Shown here: piece by piece, positions 1 through 10,422 of the stretch
Layout of the letters: each line of letters opens with the position of its first letter
How positions within the stretch are numbered: the first letter of the stretch is position 1
Assembly (NCBI GenBank): GCA_037176905.1
Contig: JBBBWG010031331.1
Location: 6,504-43,930, forward strand
Source: Azolla pinnata
Lineage: Eukaryota; Streptophyta; Polypodiopsida; Salviniales; Salviniaceae
Direction: 5' to 3'
DNA: 37,427 bases
Notes under the pieces: generated by a model
What the model was told of the DNA's origin: nothing
The model's input: the letters and a program-made list of their open reading frames with translations, nothing else
The model's database searches: none
Translations under genes and position numbers: made by a program

Positions 1-1587
1 GACTGGTCCCTCATCATCCTCACCTGGAGGGGCGCTTCGATCGGGCGGCAATTCGATCGGATCGCGGGCGTGTGGATGGGCGGCGTGGAGCTCCTGCGCA
101 CGTGCACCGCGGAGCCCAGCCCGAACCGATCGATCCGCTGGGAGGTGAGGAAGGACGTGAGCAAGTACGCGGCGATCTTCGCCGCGGAGCAGACGCTCGC
201 GGTGGAGCTCGGCAACGTGGTGAACGAGAACTACACGGGAATCTTCCACATCGACATCACCGTCGATTTCTACGCGGGTTCCTCCTCAAGGAGGAGCCGA
301 TCCGGAACCGAGTCCGATTCCGATTCCGATTCCGATTCCGATTCCGATTCCGATCCCGATTCCGATCCCGATCCCGATTCCGATTCCGATCCCGATTCCG
401 ATTCCGATGCTCATCCTGCCGATCTCATCCTGCCGATCTCCCGCCCCTCGCCCTTCCCAAGCGGCCACTGGTTCCAGATCTCCGACTCCTCCACCACCGC
501 CCTCGCCCCCTTCCTCCTTCCGCGAAACTCCATGAAAGCTGTGCTCGAGGTCTTCGTCTCCTTCCACGGCTCCGACGAGTTCTGGTACACGAACCCGCCC
601 AACGATTACATCTCCCGCAACAACCTCTCCGGCTCCGCCCCGGGCAACGGAGCCTTCCGCGAAGTCCAGCTCTCGATCGACGGCGATCGAACCCTCGTGG
701 GCGCGATCTGGCCCTTCCCCGTCGTCTACACGGGCGGGATCATCAACCTCTACTGGCGCCCCGTGGTCGGGATCGGAGCCTTCGATCTGCCCACTTACGA
801 ATTCGACATCACGCCGTTCCTCGGATCGCTTGTAGATGGAAAGCAGCACTTCGTGGGCATTCGCGTGCACAACGGCCTCGACCACTGGCTCATCGACGGA
901 AACCTCCATGTCTGGCTCGACCCCGGCTCCGTGCAAACCTCCGGCAAGCTCCTGCACTACGCCGCCCCGAATCTCACCACCGCTCTGGCATCAAAACATG
1001 TTCGAGGGCTCGATGGAATCTTCCATACCACTGCCCATCGGTTCCTGTCGTACTCCGGCTACGTCGTCTCCTCCGCCGGCAACTTCACCTCCTCCTCGTC
1101 GCAAGCCCTCGAATTCGACAACGTTCTGAGCTTCGCCGATGCGGCTGTGGTGCAAGTCACCAGGCAGAGGATCGAATCCACCCGGGTCGTGATCGAGACG
1201 GAGGACGCAGCGGCTCCATCTTCGCGCACGTTACACCGTCGCCGCCATGAATCGAGCTCGTTCCCGCTCGATCTCTCCTGCTTCGTGTCTGGCAACGCTT
1301 CCGTCGTTTTCAACTGCAGCTTGCGCAACGGACTGCGCGCGACGAAGTCGCTCCTCGTCTCTGCCGATTCTTCAGAACGCAGCTGGTCCTCCTACGTCAA
1401 GAACAGCCAGCATGGCACAGGCGAGATAACCGTGCTGGGCGACAGAGTTGTGAAAGGACTGGCCGGATTGGATCAACACTACAGCTCCAAAGACACTGAC
1501 GGGTGCTACCGAAGAGCACTGAGCACCAAAAACTCTACGATCCTCAAGGATTCCATCCATCTGTCGTGCGCCCAAATCGAAACGTAG
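1..1587 (+). CDS. Peptide-N4-(N-acetyl-beta-glucosaminyl)asparagine amidase A (PNGase A), 5'-truncated by window edge
   Basis: The frame is open from base 1 to the TAG at 1585-1587 (528 aa visible, no introns), so the true start lies upstream. Plant PNGase A removes N-glycans from glycopeptides and acts in the secretory or vacuolar/apoplastic space. Family-typical stretches are visible: WSLIILTWRG and RIAGVWMGGVELLRTCTAEP at the start, then NENYTGIFHIDITVDFY, GSDEFWYTNPPNDYI, GGIINLYWRPVVGIGAFDLPTYEFDITPFLG, and HWLIDGNLHVWLD. Just after the ITVDFY motif lies an insertion of alternating Ser-Asp with some Pro-Asp (bases about 312-408), not expected in the family. Several N-x-S/T sequons (for example NYT and NLS) suit a secreted protein. 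Visible length approaches the usual 550-600 aa, so probably only the signal peptide and N-terminal part are missing. Third positions are strongly GC-rich, unlike the neighbouring LRR gene. Function is by family resemblance. Confidence 0.88.
   Translation, partial: DWSLIILTWRGASIGRQFDRIAGVWMGGVELLRTCTAEPSPNRSIRWEVRKDVSKYAAIFAAEQTLAVELGNVVNENYTGIFHIDITVDFYAGSSSRRSRSGTESDSDSDSDSDSDSDPDSDPDPDSDSDPDSDSDAHPADLILPISRPSPFPSGHWFQISDSSTTALAPFLLPRNSMKAVLEVFVSFHGSDEFWYTNPPNDYISRNNLSGSAPGNGAFREVQLSIDGDRTLVGAIWPFPVVYTGGIINLYWRPVVGIGAFDLPTYEFDITPFLGSLVDGKQHFVGIRVHNGLDHWLIDGNLHVWLDPGSVQTSGKLLHYAAPNLTTALASKHVRGLDGIFHTTAHRFLSYSGYVVSSAGNFTSSSSQALEFDNVLSFADAAVVQVTRQRIESTRVVIETEDAAAPSSRTLHRRRHESSSFPLDLSCFVSGNASVVFNCSLRNGLRATKSLLVSADSSERSWSSYVKNSQHGTGEITVLGDRVVKGLAGLDQHYSSKDTDGCYRRALSTKNSTILKDSIHLSCAQIET
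312..408 (+). repeat. GATTCC/GATCCC hexanucleotide tract inside PNGase A
   Basis: About 16 tandem 6-bp units (GATTCC, with some GATCCC variants) keep the reading frame and encode Ser-Asp or Pro-Asp dipeptides. A second, 15-bp direct duplication follows immediately (CATCCTGCCGATCT, about 411-440). Both point to replication-slippage expansion within the gene. Confidence 0.9.
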
Positions 1588-2220
1588 ATCCCGTGTGCAA
1601 ATGAAAGATATGGAGCAAGCCTTGGCAAACAGTTGGTTGCTCCATGATCTTCCATCTTGCAGTTGTGCCATATTCATCTAGTAGAAGGCTAGATCTGCCC
1701 ATCAAATTCGATGCTTCGACCCTTGGGTTTTGTATCAAATTCATTAAACAAGTTGCCTATTTGCTTTACAAATCATCCCAGTCATGCTTCGCTTCGATTT
1801 ACTTGCAAGAGCGACTCCTTTAAGGATTTACGTACAGATGGAGAGCTACACAAATCATGGTGCAAGCTCAAAAATATCCAGACGTGTGACTTGATGAATT
1901 AAAGCATTCTTGTAAAAAGGAAACTGTTAACTCAAGTTAGTTATATTGGTCCACAAACAAGTAGTCACTCTCTTGAACAACAGAACTAACAGAATGTTTA
2001 TTGATCATACCGTTCCCATTCACAGGGCTTTCGATGATCTACAAGGATGATTTGAAAAATGTGTTCTGTATACACATCTGAGGGGATGCTTGCACAAGAG
2101 TGCAATCGATCTTCTTTGCAACAAACATTGAGCTGTACATTTATCGGAGTTCGATATATCCACTGACGTTGAATTCTGTAGTGTTCCGGGACTATTTAAC
2201 CTGGAGAGATCCGGAACCTC
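1588..2220. other. Convergent intergenic region between PNGase A and the LRR gene
   Basis: About 630 bases hold the presumed 3' UTRs of the PNGase A gene (plus) and the LRR gene (minus), which converge here. Base composition drops to AT-rich. I see no coding exon, structured RNA or mobile element. No single polyadenylation signal can be assigned with confidence. Confidence 0.5.
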
Positions 2221-5200
2221 CTAAGGATCATTGTCAAACAAATCCTCCACTCCTGATAACAATACAGTTGGCTTCTTAATACCCTTGAAACCTTCGAAGC
2301 CCTCCGCAAGATTATGCCTCAGATCAATAACCTCGAGCACATCTGTAATATTTTAGATACTGAAGTCCAATTTCATAGGGAACGTACTCAATAAATGACT
2401 GAAAAGTTCAATTACCTCTGATACTGGACTGCATCTGCAGCTCCAAAGCGATACTCGACAAACATTCTGAATCCAGAAGATTGCTACTACAATCGATCAC
2501 CTTCAAAGAGTTTGACTCTGCTTGCAGCTTGGAAATTAACATAGCTGCAGCGTATCCAAGTCTATTTTCCCTATGTAAAGCAGCATAGATGGCCTTCGTC
2601 TATATTACAAGTTACAGGTAGAATGGAATAAACATTTATTTACCAATACCATACACTATTTCCAGGTACACAAATACCTCAGGATTAAATGACTGAGCTT
2701 GGGAATTCCTCGCAATGAATCTTTGAGATCAATACAGCCAGCTGTGCCCAACCCTATGTCGCCAATATCGAGTCTTTCAACGAGTCCATGCTGCAAGAAA
2801 TTTGCAAGAGGAACAGCAATGGATCTGCACACAATATCAATAACTCAATAACTGCAAATAACTTGGTATTGAAAGGCTATCTGCCATCAGAAATACCTTC
2901 CAAGTGGATTGTGAGATAACTTAAGCGTCCTCAGAACGTGTTTAAGAGAAACCAATGTTTCAAACAAAAAGCAAGCCGAGTCCTTGGAGATGTTGCAAGC
3001 CGAGATGCCGATTTCTTGAAGATGTAACATGCATAATTTTGAGACAAATGATCTGTGAGAAATTCTCGGTTTCAGCAAGTCATACCGAGAAGTGCATCTT
3101 GCTTCTTGAAACTTTGCATAGACCACTGGCCAGAATAACATGGAAAGGGGGATGAAGGCAACATACCTTAACCCAACATCACCGATAGGGTTTTCACTAA
3201 GGTTAATGTGATTCAGCAGAGGCATCCTATCGAAGAAGGCTGAGAACTCCTTGACATCATGTGCATCAATTTTGTTTGATCTGACAAAAAAGTATGTATA
3301 AATAAAAAGAGGGAAAAAAACACAAGTAGATCTAAAGTTTATCCTGTTTCTACCTCAAGTCTAAGGTTTGCAAAGAAGAAAATTGGCCTTCCATATTTTC
3401 TGGTGTAGAGAAACCATCCAACTACAAAAAAGAAATATGTTCATTTGATAGCAAAAGAAAGACCGCTACAGTAGCAAAGGGTATTGCATATCATAGAAGA
3501 TATATCCTACCTCATTATCGCACAGAGAGAAGAGAGTGAGGTGTGGTAATACATCCAGCACTACAGAGAACAGCTTTTTTGCAGTAACGATACCGATTTC
3601 GTTGTCCAGCAGAACAAGAGACTTTAAATTTCTGCAGATAATTCAACAGAGTGAGTTTCTAAGATGACCACATGCATAGATCGTTCCTGACGCCCAATTA
3701 AGTACATGTGTATAAAGTTTTTAAACATCCACCTTCCTCGCAGAGAACTAGGAACAAAGCTTGTTCTCTGAGAGCCTTTTTGGCTAATAGGTGGAAACTG
3801 CCAGTTCTAAGTTATAAAAACACACAACGCTTCAGGTTGATAGCCTTGGTAAATATCAAGGAGTGTGTGCATTTCAGCAACTTCAGTCTAATAAAATATG
3901 ACTAGACATGTCTATGTCATTGATAAGAAAGTGGACATCTAGTTCAGACACCTATTCAAATATCTTTAATTTGGCTAGATATGCTTCTACGACTTAACCA
4001 GGAATGCTTGGTGAAAAACTTTCTGTTTTCTAACGTTAAATTTATTACCTGCTAGCCTGCAAAATTTCAATAAATGGAGAAGATGCTGTTGTATCTTCAA
4101 AGAATGTACTTGAGGAAATCACAAAAATATGGTGAAGTAAACGGTAGTCTTCACCATCAACAGTAAGAGAAGCATGGATTTTAGAGACTTTATCCTGGGA
4201 CAATCTGCAGTGTCTGAAATCAAGCACACGCAGGCTTTTTTTAATTTGATTCAGGAGCAAACAGAGCCCCTCAACCTGGTTCACAATTGAATAAGTTAAA
4301 ACAATATTGTTTTACAGAGAATATATAACGCTGTACACTATGGATACCTGCATCGGAGTTGCAATATGATATAAAACTAAATGTTGCAGCTTCACACATG
4401 CAGAGAATAGTACCTACTCAACCAAACACAGGATTAACTTGGAGTATGTAATACTTCATAAATGCCACAAAGAAAATTCTCAAGTACTTAAGAGAAACAA
4501 GCTTAATCCGAAATAATGTACTTCAAGGGAAAATTTAAAAACGCTGCTTAAAACTATCTAATAAGAGATAATGGAAAGTATTCTAAACCAACTACTCATT
4601 TGTACAATTTCAGCAACAGACATACAAAGGTTAGCAGGCGTAGGCTTTTGCTGAGCCCATAGTAAAGCTCCATATACGCTTACAATAATAATTATGAGAA
4701 AAATGAGACGAGGACCTTGGTAGTTCATTTTATATTTTTTAAGTATTTTGATTTTGGTAGCAAGTTGACATGACATTAACGCACACATAACCATGGAACT
4801 TATTACACTCTCATGAACTCTGAGAAATAGTTATCATTAGTGAAAGCAACATTAATTGTTCATCTTCATCCAGGAAATAGTTGTTACCCTTGATAAAGGG
4901 GTCAGAATATTGAATAGCATCTCATGACAACCGTGATAAACGAGAGACTGCTTGAAAGAAATCCAGCTTATGAAAACAGCACGAAACATCAGCCTGAGAT
5001 GAGACCACATTGGTCATTTGCATCTATAGAAGAAACAATTGACAGGCAGGTATCTACAGCATTATATATCAGGTTGTCTGCGTACAAAGCTGTCTGCAGG
5101 TGATTTGGTCACATGGTTGCATACACTCATCATGTTCACTGGATGAAAAACGGATTCATTCAGCAATCCAGCTATGATATAGCTCTTTTAAAGATTCCGA

Positions 5201-8045
5201 TATATTATTAGTACAACACTATGATCAAAAATATATTCTAAGTTTACATTCTTATTTCATTTGTTGATTGGGAAAGCAAGTGGATAAGAGAGGCATTCAT
5301 GCGAGATATCAAAGAATTATGGAAGAGCTAGCTCAGGTGATACATGAAAGTGACAATTGATCTCAGTTAGGAGCAAATCTTAATCCAACAGCCAGTATCC
5401 TTAATCCATCTTCATTTTCTATAGTATCCAACATACTAACTGGGTGGAAATAGATATTAGGTTTACAGATATAGCATGATCATAATTTGCAATCATCCAT
5501 ACACATACGAGACACAATACACACCCAGGGCAGGATTTTTTGCATTTTTATCATTTTAATCTGATCTATATAATGTGATTGAAAAGCTTATAATTTAAAA
5601 CAAATTTTTATAGCTCTGCAACTTTTTATCTTTGCTTTCATATGGTCTATGGTCTCTATTCTCGAATGAGATGTTACACCAGTAATGTAACATAGCGTTA
5701 TATGAAAGAAATGGCAAAATATCATATATTTATGTATTTACATTAGCAGATAAAAAATGAAGAACATGGGAATCCAAATTTTTTGACAAGAAAATAAAAA
5801 ACCTGATATTTTCTGAAGTAGAGTAAAAGAAACTTAGGGTTCCAGGTTTCATCAAACGAGATATTGTCCAGATGGTTCACATGAAACTATAGATTTAGCT
5901 ATGATTCCAAGAAAGAAAAGTGAGAGCATTCTGAAGAAATATCCGCACATGCGTCCCCCAAAGGCTACATACAATCACAGCTTTAAAGTTGGAATTTGAA
6001 CCCTACATGTCTATCAGACATGCATTCGATGGGAACAGGACTGTCAACGCATATCACGTAGTTTACATTCAAAAATATATAATTACTTCTACACACCTAC
6101 ACAAATTTGGTGACTCGAATACAAATTTCTCTAGAAGATATCTATATTCATTTGAACAAGATAGATGCAAAAGTGAATGCATGATATGGAAAAAGAGAAA
6201 GTGTAAAATCTATACACTCCTTGGTATAGACTCCTTGGTTGCACTCCTTGGTTCCAAGTTTTACTATAGACTCCTTGGTTGCACTCGTTAGATGCTCAAC
6301 AACAATCTAAAATATTTCTGGGAAAGATTAGTGATTTACGCTGCACCAACTTCTATAATTGCCTATATATATATGAACGAGGCATTATTCTGACAACCTA
6401 TTACTTTGTATGAGCATAAGTTTACTCGTGCTCTTCTGTTCCAGGTAATTTACACTCTTGTCACTCTCGACAAGACAATTATGATCTTTGTATGGAAGCC
6501 ATTAGAATTTCTATATCGAAGGTATGAAGCAATAAGTAGCAGAACCTACATGAGAGAGTTACCATTGATGATATAAATTTCAACCATAGCACAGAAAGTG
6601 AGTTAAATGCTACTCTTGTAAGTACATGAAGCTCATCCAGCTATGAATAGAGAACTCAATAAATAGAAAACCTCTCAAAGTGTAGAAGTTTCGAATTATT
6701 ACACTGAGCTCCACTGTACAAAGTGCACCCCGTAATCGAATGTATCTATTCATCCAAAAGGTATCTCATGTTAAAATTTTCTTTTTTTGAGGTTATCTGC
6801 ATACAGATAATTATAATGTTCTCAAAATAACGTGGTAGCTAATTTGAGATGATCAAACCAAGGAAATTCTTAGTATGTTATAATATTACAAATGAAAGAA
6901 ATATGCGAGTCGAACCGTGCATGCAATAATGTATTTTCATTTACAAAAACCTGTAACAAATTGAGCCTTTACTTACTTAGCATGATGCCCAAACGACTGA
7001 AAATTGAACTTCAACGTCAGAGGAGATGAAACTTCAGGAAGCTCATGGTTTGAGAGATCGTAGCCAACTTCTTGCATCAAACATTCTACACAAGAAATGT
7101 AACATAGTGAAAGGGATGCGTATACGATTGCATATATACAAGTCAAAACAGGAGCCTCTTCTTCAAAAGAATAAATATCAATTTTTTCCTAGCGTGATAT
7201 TAAATGAAATGGATATATGGCATACACATGTATGTGTGCATCAATCTCCATGCAATATTACCAAGCTCAGCTACATATACCCGATTTATTCCATTTTAGA
7301 ATTTCCCTTTTTAGAGATGCTAATCAATGCAGTTATCCATCATACACTGCTTATAACTACCTTACTTGACATTGTGATGGCATCCAAACAACCATCAAAA
7401 GGAACCGTTGAAACTTGAATGGTTGCATGATTCAAACATCTACAAATTACAGGATTTGAAGTTTGAAATATAAGGTAATACTCTATGCTTGTTTGGCTAG
7501 AGAAAGTGCCATATAAAAAAAGGCATGAATCAGGCTTTACTCTTGTAAATGCGCTTCCCAGAAACGTTGCCTCCAGTCAATGGCGGTTTCATCTTCAAAA
7601 AGGTTTAGAAGCTTGACCTCAGACGGCGAAAGAAAATCATTGTATTTATGTTTCCTTGAACCAGATGGCCATCGCTTGTCAAAATTATGCTTCCATATAC
7701 CGTTAAGGCAGCAGATGTCAACGCCTTTCACCTTGGCTTCAAAAGTTCGTTTCGAACCACTCAATTTACCACATTGACATCTACCACATTGTACAGGGAA
7801 CCTGACAAAACAATGTGGACAAAATGAGGACACAAAAGCACCTTCGCCCTAAAGCTGCGTAACAAAATGGGTACGTAGCAAATACAAACACGGGAGTGTG
7901 CAGTAGAAACCATAGCGACATAATGAACATAAAACACTCACCAAGACGATGAAGGGCCGGCTTCCTGTTGGATAAGCTCGAGAAGGAACGGAGGGATCAA
8001 TGGAATGATGTTGTAGAGCAAGTCTGCATCCATGGAGAGGAGCAT
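2221..8045 (-). CDS. Leucine-rich-repeat (ribonuclease-inhibitor-like) protein of unknown function, 14 coding exons
   Basis: Hand-built exons in transcript order: 8045-7942, 7801-7541, 7439-7366, 7085-6977, 6614-6563, 5886-5803, 4275-4049, 3631-3511, 3421-3354, 3280-3167, 3052-2897, 2824-2678, 2570-2416, 2342-2221. All use GT-AG sites and matching phases, giving 1794 nt (597 aa) from an ATG at 8045 to a TAG at 2223-2221. The C-terminal half (about residue 230 on) carries RNI-type leucine-rich repeats, such as SLRVLDFRHCRLS, NLKSLVLLDNEIG, LLNHINLSENPIGDVGLR, LRTLKLSHNPLG, LSHLILRENRLGYAAAML, LKVIDCSSNLL and LEVIDLRHNL. The N-terminal region has no LRRs: it opens MLLSMDADLLYNIIPLIPPFLLEL, then a cysteine group CGRCQCGKL, then DWRQRFWEAHLQ. 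RNI-type LRRs are protein-interaction scaffolds; a substrate-receptor (F-box-like) role is only a guess. I do not recognise the family. Exons 5 and 6 (6614-6563, 5886-5803) are the least certain because they sit alone between long introns. Confidence 0.72.
4276..5802 (-). other. Long intron of the LRR gene
   Basis: This 1.5-kb AT-rich stretch lies between the predicted exons FHVNHLDNISF (5886-5803) and VEGLCLLLNQI (4275-4049). I found no convincing extra exon or transposon in it; short open frames such as the one at 4558-4794 (minus) have no family resemblance. The next intron upstream (5887-6562) is similar. Confidence 0.45.
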
Positions 8046-8340
8046 TTTCCGCTTTTCGGCATCTACAAGGACGGGCGGAGGGGCGAAAGACGAAAGGCGA
8101 AGGAAAATGAGCGCAGGTTAGCTTCGTATTTTCAAAGAAGAAACGGCGGATTGTGAGAGAGAGAGAGAGATTGTACCTCGTTGAACGAGACGGAGGAAGG
8201 CCCGACTGCAGAGCTCTAAGAGCGATGGAATCATGGCGGCTGTTGCTGTTTGCAGGTTTCTGGGTCTTTGAATTAGGGTTCAATTTCAAAACCCTAATGA
8301 CAATGAAGAAGAAGGATCTCATCTCATCACAGCTCTAAAT
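8046..8340 (-). promoter_or_regulatory. Probable 5' UTR / proximal promoter of the LRR gene
   Basis: This lies directly upstream of the chosen ATG at 8045. The ATG frame stays open upstream only to a TAA near 8120, with no earlier ATG, which supports the start. A short GA/CT run (8155-8170) falls here, typical of plant 5' UTRs. The transcription start cannot be placed from sequence alone. Confidence 0.4.
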
Positions 8341-8341
8341 T

Positions 8342-8488
8342 TGATGACACTGGCAAAAACTCCAGAGAAAGACCTGATCAGATCTCATTTTGATGAAATT
8401 GGCAAAAACTCCAGAACACCTGATCTCATTTTGATTAATCTGGCAAAAACTCCAGAAGACCTGATCAGATCTCATTTGATGAAATTGG
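8342..8488. repeat. Degenerate short tandem repeat next to the 62-bp array
   Basis: About three imperfect copies contain the words GATCTCATTTTGATGAAAT and GGCAAAAACTCCAGAA, with a variable spacer. They share the GGCAAA(AA)CTCCAGAAGA core with the 62-bp units that follow, so the array probably grew from this seed. Confidence 0.75.
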
Positions 8489-8976
8489 CAAACTCCGGAA
8501 GACTGTGATTTGGAGAAGGATTGGTGGCTCACAAACAATGATGAAACTGGCAAACTCCAGAAGACTGCGATCTGGAGAAGGATTGGTGGCTCACAAGCAA
8601 TGATGAAACTGGCAAACTCCAGAAGAATGCAATATGGAGAAGGATTGATGGCTCACAAGCAATGATGAAACTAGCAAACTCCAGAAGAGTGCAATATGGA
8701 GAAGGATTGATGGCTCATAAGCAATGATGAAACTGGCAAACTCCAGAAGAGTGCAATATGGAGAAAGATTGATGTCTCACAAGCAATGATGAAACTGGCA
8801 AACTCCAGAAGAGTGCAATCTGGAGAAGGATTGATGGCTCACAAGCAATGATGAAACTGGCAAACTCTAGAAGACTGCAATCTGGAGAAGGATTGATGGC
8901 TCACAAACAATGATGAAACTGGCAAACTCCAGAAGACTGCAATCTGGAGAAGGATTGTTGGCTCACAAGCAATGAA
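8489..8976. repeat. 62-bp minisatellite, about eight copies
   Basis: The anchor CAAACTCC recurs at 8489, 8551, 8613, 8675, 8737, 8799, 8861 and 8923 (the 8861 copy reads CAAACTCT), an exact 62-base spacing. Each unit reads roughly CAAACTCCAGAAGAnTGCAAT, then TGGAGAAGGATTGATGGCTC, then ACAAGCAATGATGAAACTGG. Copies differ by a few substitutions but no length changes. The array lies about 450 bp upstream of the LRR start codon. Confidence 0.93.
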
Positions 8977-9586
8977 GTGGGCTTGAAAATCCTAACCTCG
9001 ATAGATGCCCTCGATTAGCAGAAACTGATTCGACTAGTTTCGTTCCTAGTTTCGCCGTTTGCGCAAACACCTGAGCAAATCGATTTGACCAGATCCATCC
9101 CACCCAACCATACTTACAAGTTGGGTAGTTGCTTTATCTGATTGGTTTTACTTCAAGGACTACGTTGCGTTTTGAGCAATTGTTGGCAGTGGTATGTGCT
9201 TATTCGATTCATCAACTCTGACAATTCATTGATTGTGATTTTTTTGGCTATATCATTTTCTCCTTTTATTGAGTACTGCATGTATTCGTCGATAGTTCTA
9301 ATGCACTAGTTGACATAAGTTGGAACAAAACAGGAGCTAATAAAATTGACCATTATATGAGCAAGACGATGGATCTTATAAGCATAGTTAAGGATACATG
9401 GACATTTACGATTTTCATTTGCAACCGACCAATTGCATTCATCTTGCTGATGGCCAACAAACATCGAAAAGCGGTCAGATTCCCAAAGCAAACGCCATAG
9501 TATCTTATTATGTAGTGACAACTAATCCAATGTCATTGATTCGCAATGCAATTCAAAGTATTTGTTAGAGAACCAATGCCATGCAA
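8977..9586. other. Intergenic region with no recognised feature
   Basis: About 600 AT-rich bases separate the 62-bp array from the dispersed repeat. I see no gene, RNA or repeat here. The minus-strand open frame at 9306-9521 resembles nothing I recognise. Confidence 0.4.
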
Positions 9587-9920
9587 ATGGATTTCGAACT
9601 CACAACCTTCTCTATAAAAATAATTAGTTTAGCCAATTGATCAAACACTTAATCATAATATAAATAATTATCGAGTACATATAAATTTTATATCTCTTTG
9701 TAATACTCTAGAAACTTCCATTTCTACAAAGCTCTTCCATGTATCTCTCTCTTTTGGCATGCAAGACCCTCTTCTTGCATGCAAGAGTTCTAGAATTGTA
9801 TTAATATAGGGGTTTGCATTAATCCCAATCAAGGTGAACAACGCCAGTTACGGAATCAATACTCACCTTCGCCTGTCTTTGCCTAGCTTTGTTCTACTCT
9901 TTTGTATCTGTCCGTGACAA
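9587..9920 (-). mobile_element. Dispersed repeat, copy 1 (tRNA-like box, possible SINE or LTR fragment)
   Basis: Read on the minus strand, this segment begins TGTCACGGACAG, continues with TTGATTGGGATTAATGCAAAC and CCCTATATTAATAC, and ends GATCAATTGGCTAAAC ... GGTTGTGAGTTCGAAATCC. The same order of motifs appears on the plus strand at 29904-30236 with substitutions throughout. The last 60 bases resemble tRNA-type A and B boxes with typical spacing. Two diverged copies in opposite orientation indicate a mobile family. Whether it is a SINE, a TRIM or an LTR piece is not resolved. Confidence 0.65.
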
Positions 9921-9934
9921 CCAGTTCACAACTA

Positions 9935-10210
9935 AAGTTGATTAGATCTACGGTCTATGATTGCATTAGACGGGATTCAATTCATAACTACATCTGATTG
10001 CATCCACATCACGATGACGTCTTATCGGATCTAGTCCACAGATTGCAGTTGATTGGAAACCACACCACGATTGCAGTTGATTGGAAACCACACCATGATT
10101 GCAGTTGATTGGAAACCACACCATGATTGCAGTTGATTGGAAACCACACCATGATTGCATCTGATTGGATCCAAGCTCACGACTACATCTGATCGGATCC
10201 GATTCACATT
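9935..10210. repeat. 28-bp minisatellite with degenerate flanks
   Basis: Four near-identical 28-base units (GATTGCAGTTGATTGG followed by AAACCACACCAT or CAC) start at 10041, 10069, 10097 and 10125. Degenerate copies built on GATTGCATCTGATTGGATC extend on both sides. The array begins about 200 bp beyond the stop codon of the CSI gene. Confidence 0.9.
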
Positions 10211-10422
10211 CATATTGTGGGCTTCATTCAGTGTTTTCCAAGCACATTGGTTAACAGCAAAACCATGCGTTTCTATACATAAAAAAAAGCAAACGCTTTT
10301 GAAAAAACTGAAACAAAAGCAAATAAGAAAAAGCACATTTTCAACCCCCCCAAAAAAGCAAAATGCTTTTCCTTCATTCTCAAATTGTAGATGAATCATG
10401 TCGAAGCTCCAAGTCAGAGCAG

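Noticed and set aside
286-957. Minus-strand open frame with a long Gly-Ile repeat, and plus-strand frame +3 with an Arg-Phe repeat
   Set aside because: Both are shadows of the PNGase A coding sequence and its hexanucleotide repeat; they have no family resemblance, while the frame-1 product does.
7849-8322. 157-codon minus-strand open frame upstream of the LRR gene
   Set aside because: It overlaps the first LRR exon in another frame and reads through the GA run; its product is low-complexity and unlike any family, whereas the alternative frame splices correctly into exon 2.
8489-8976. Regular repeat spacing reminiscent of a CRISPR array
   Set aside because: The units are contiguous 62-bp tandem copies without unique spacers, in a eukaryotic genome; it is a minisatellite.
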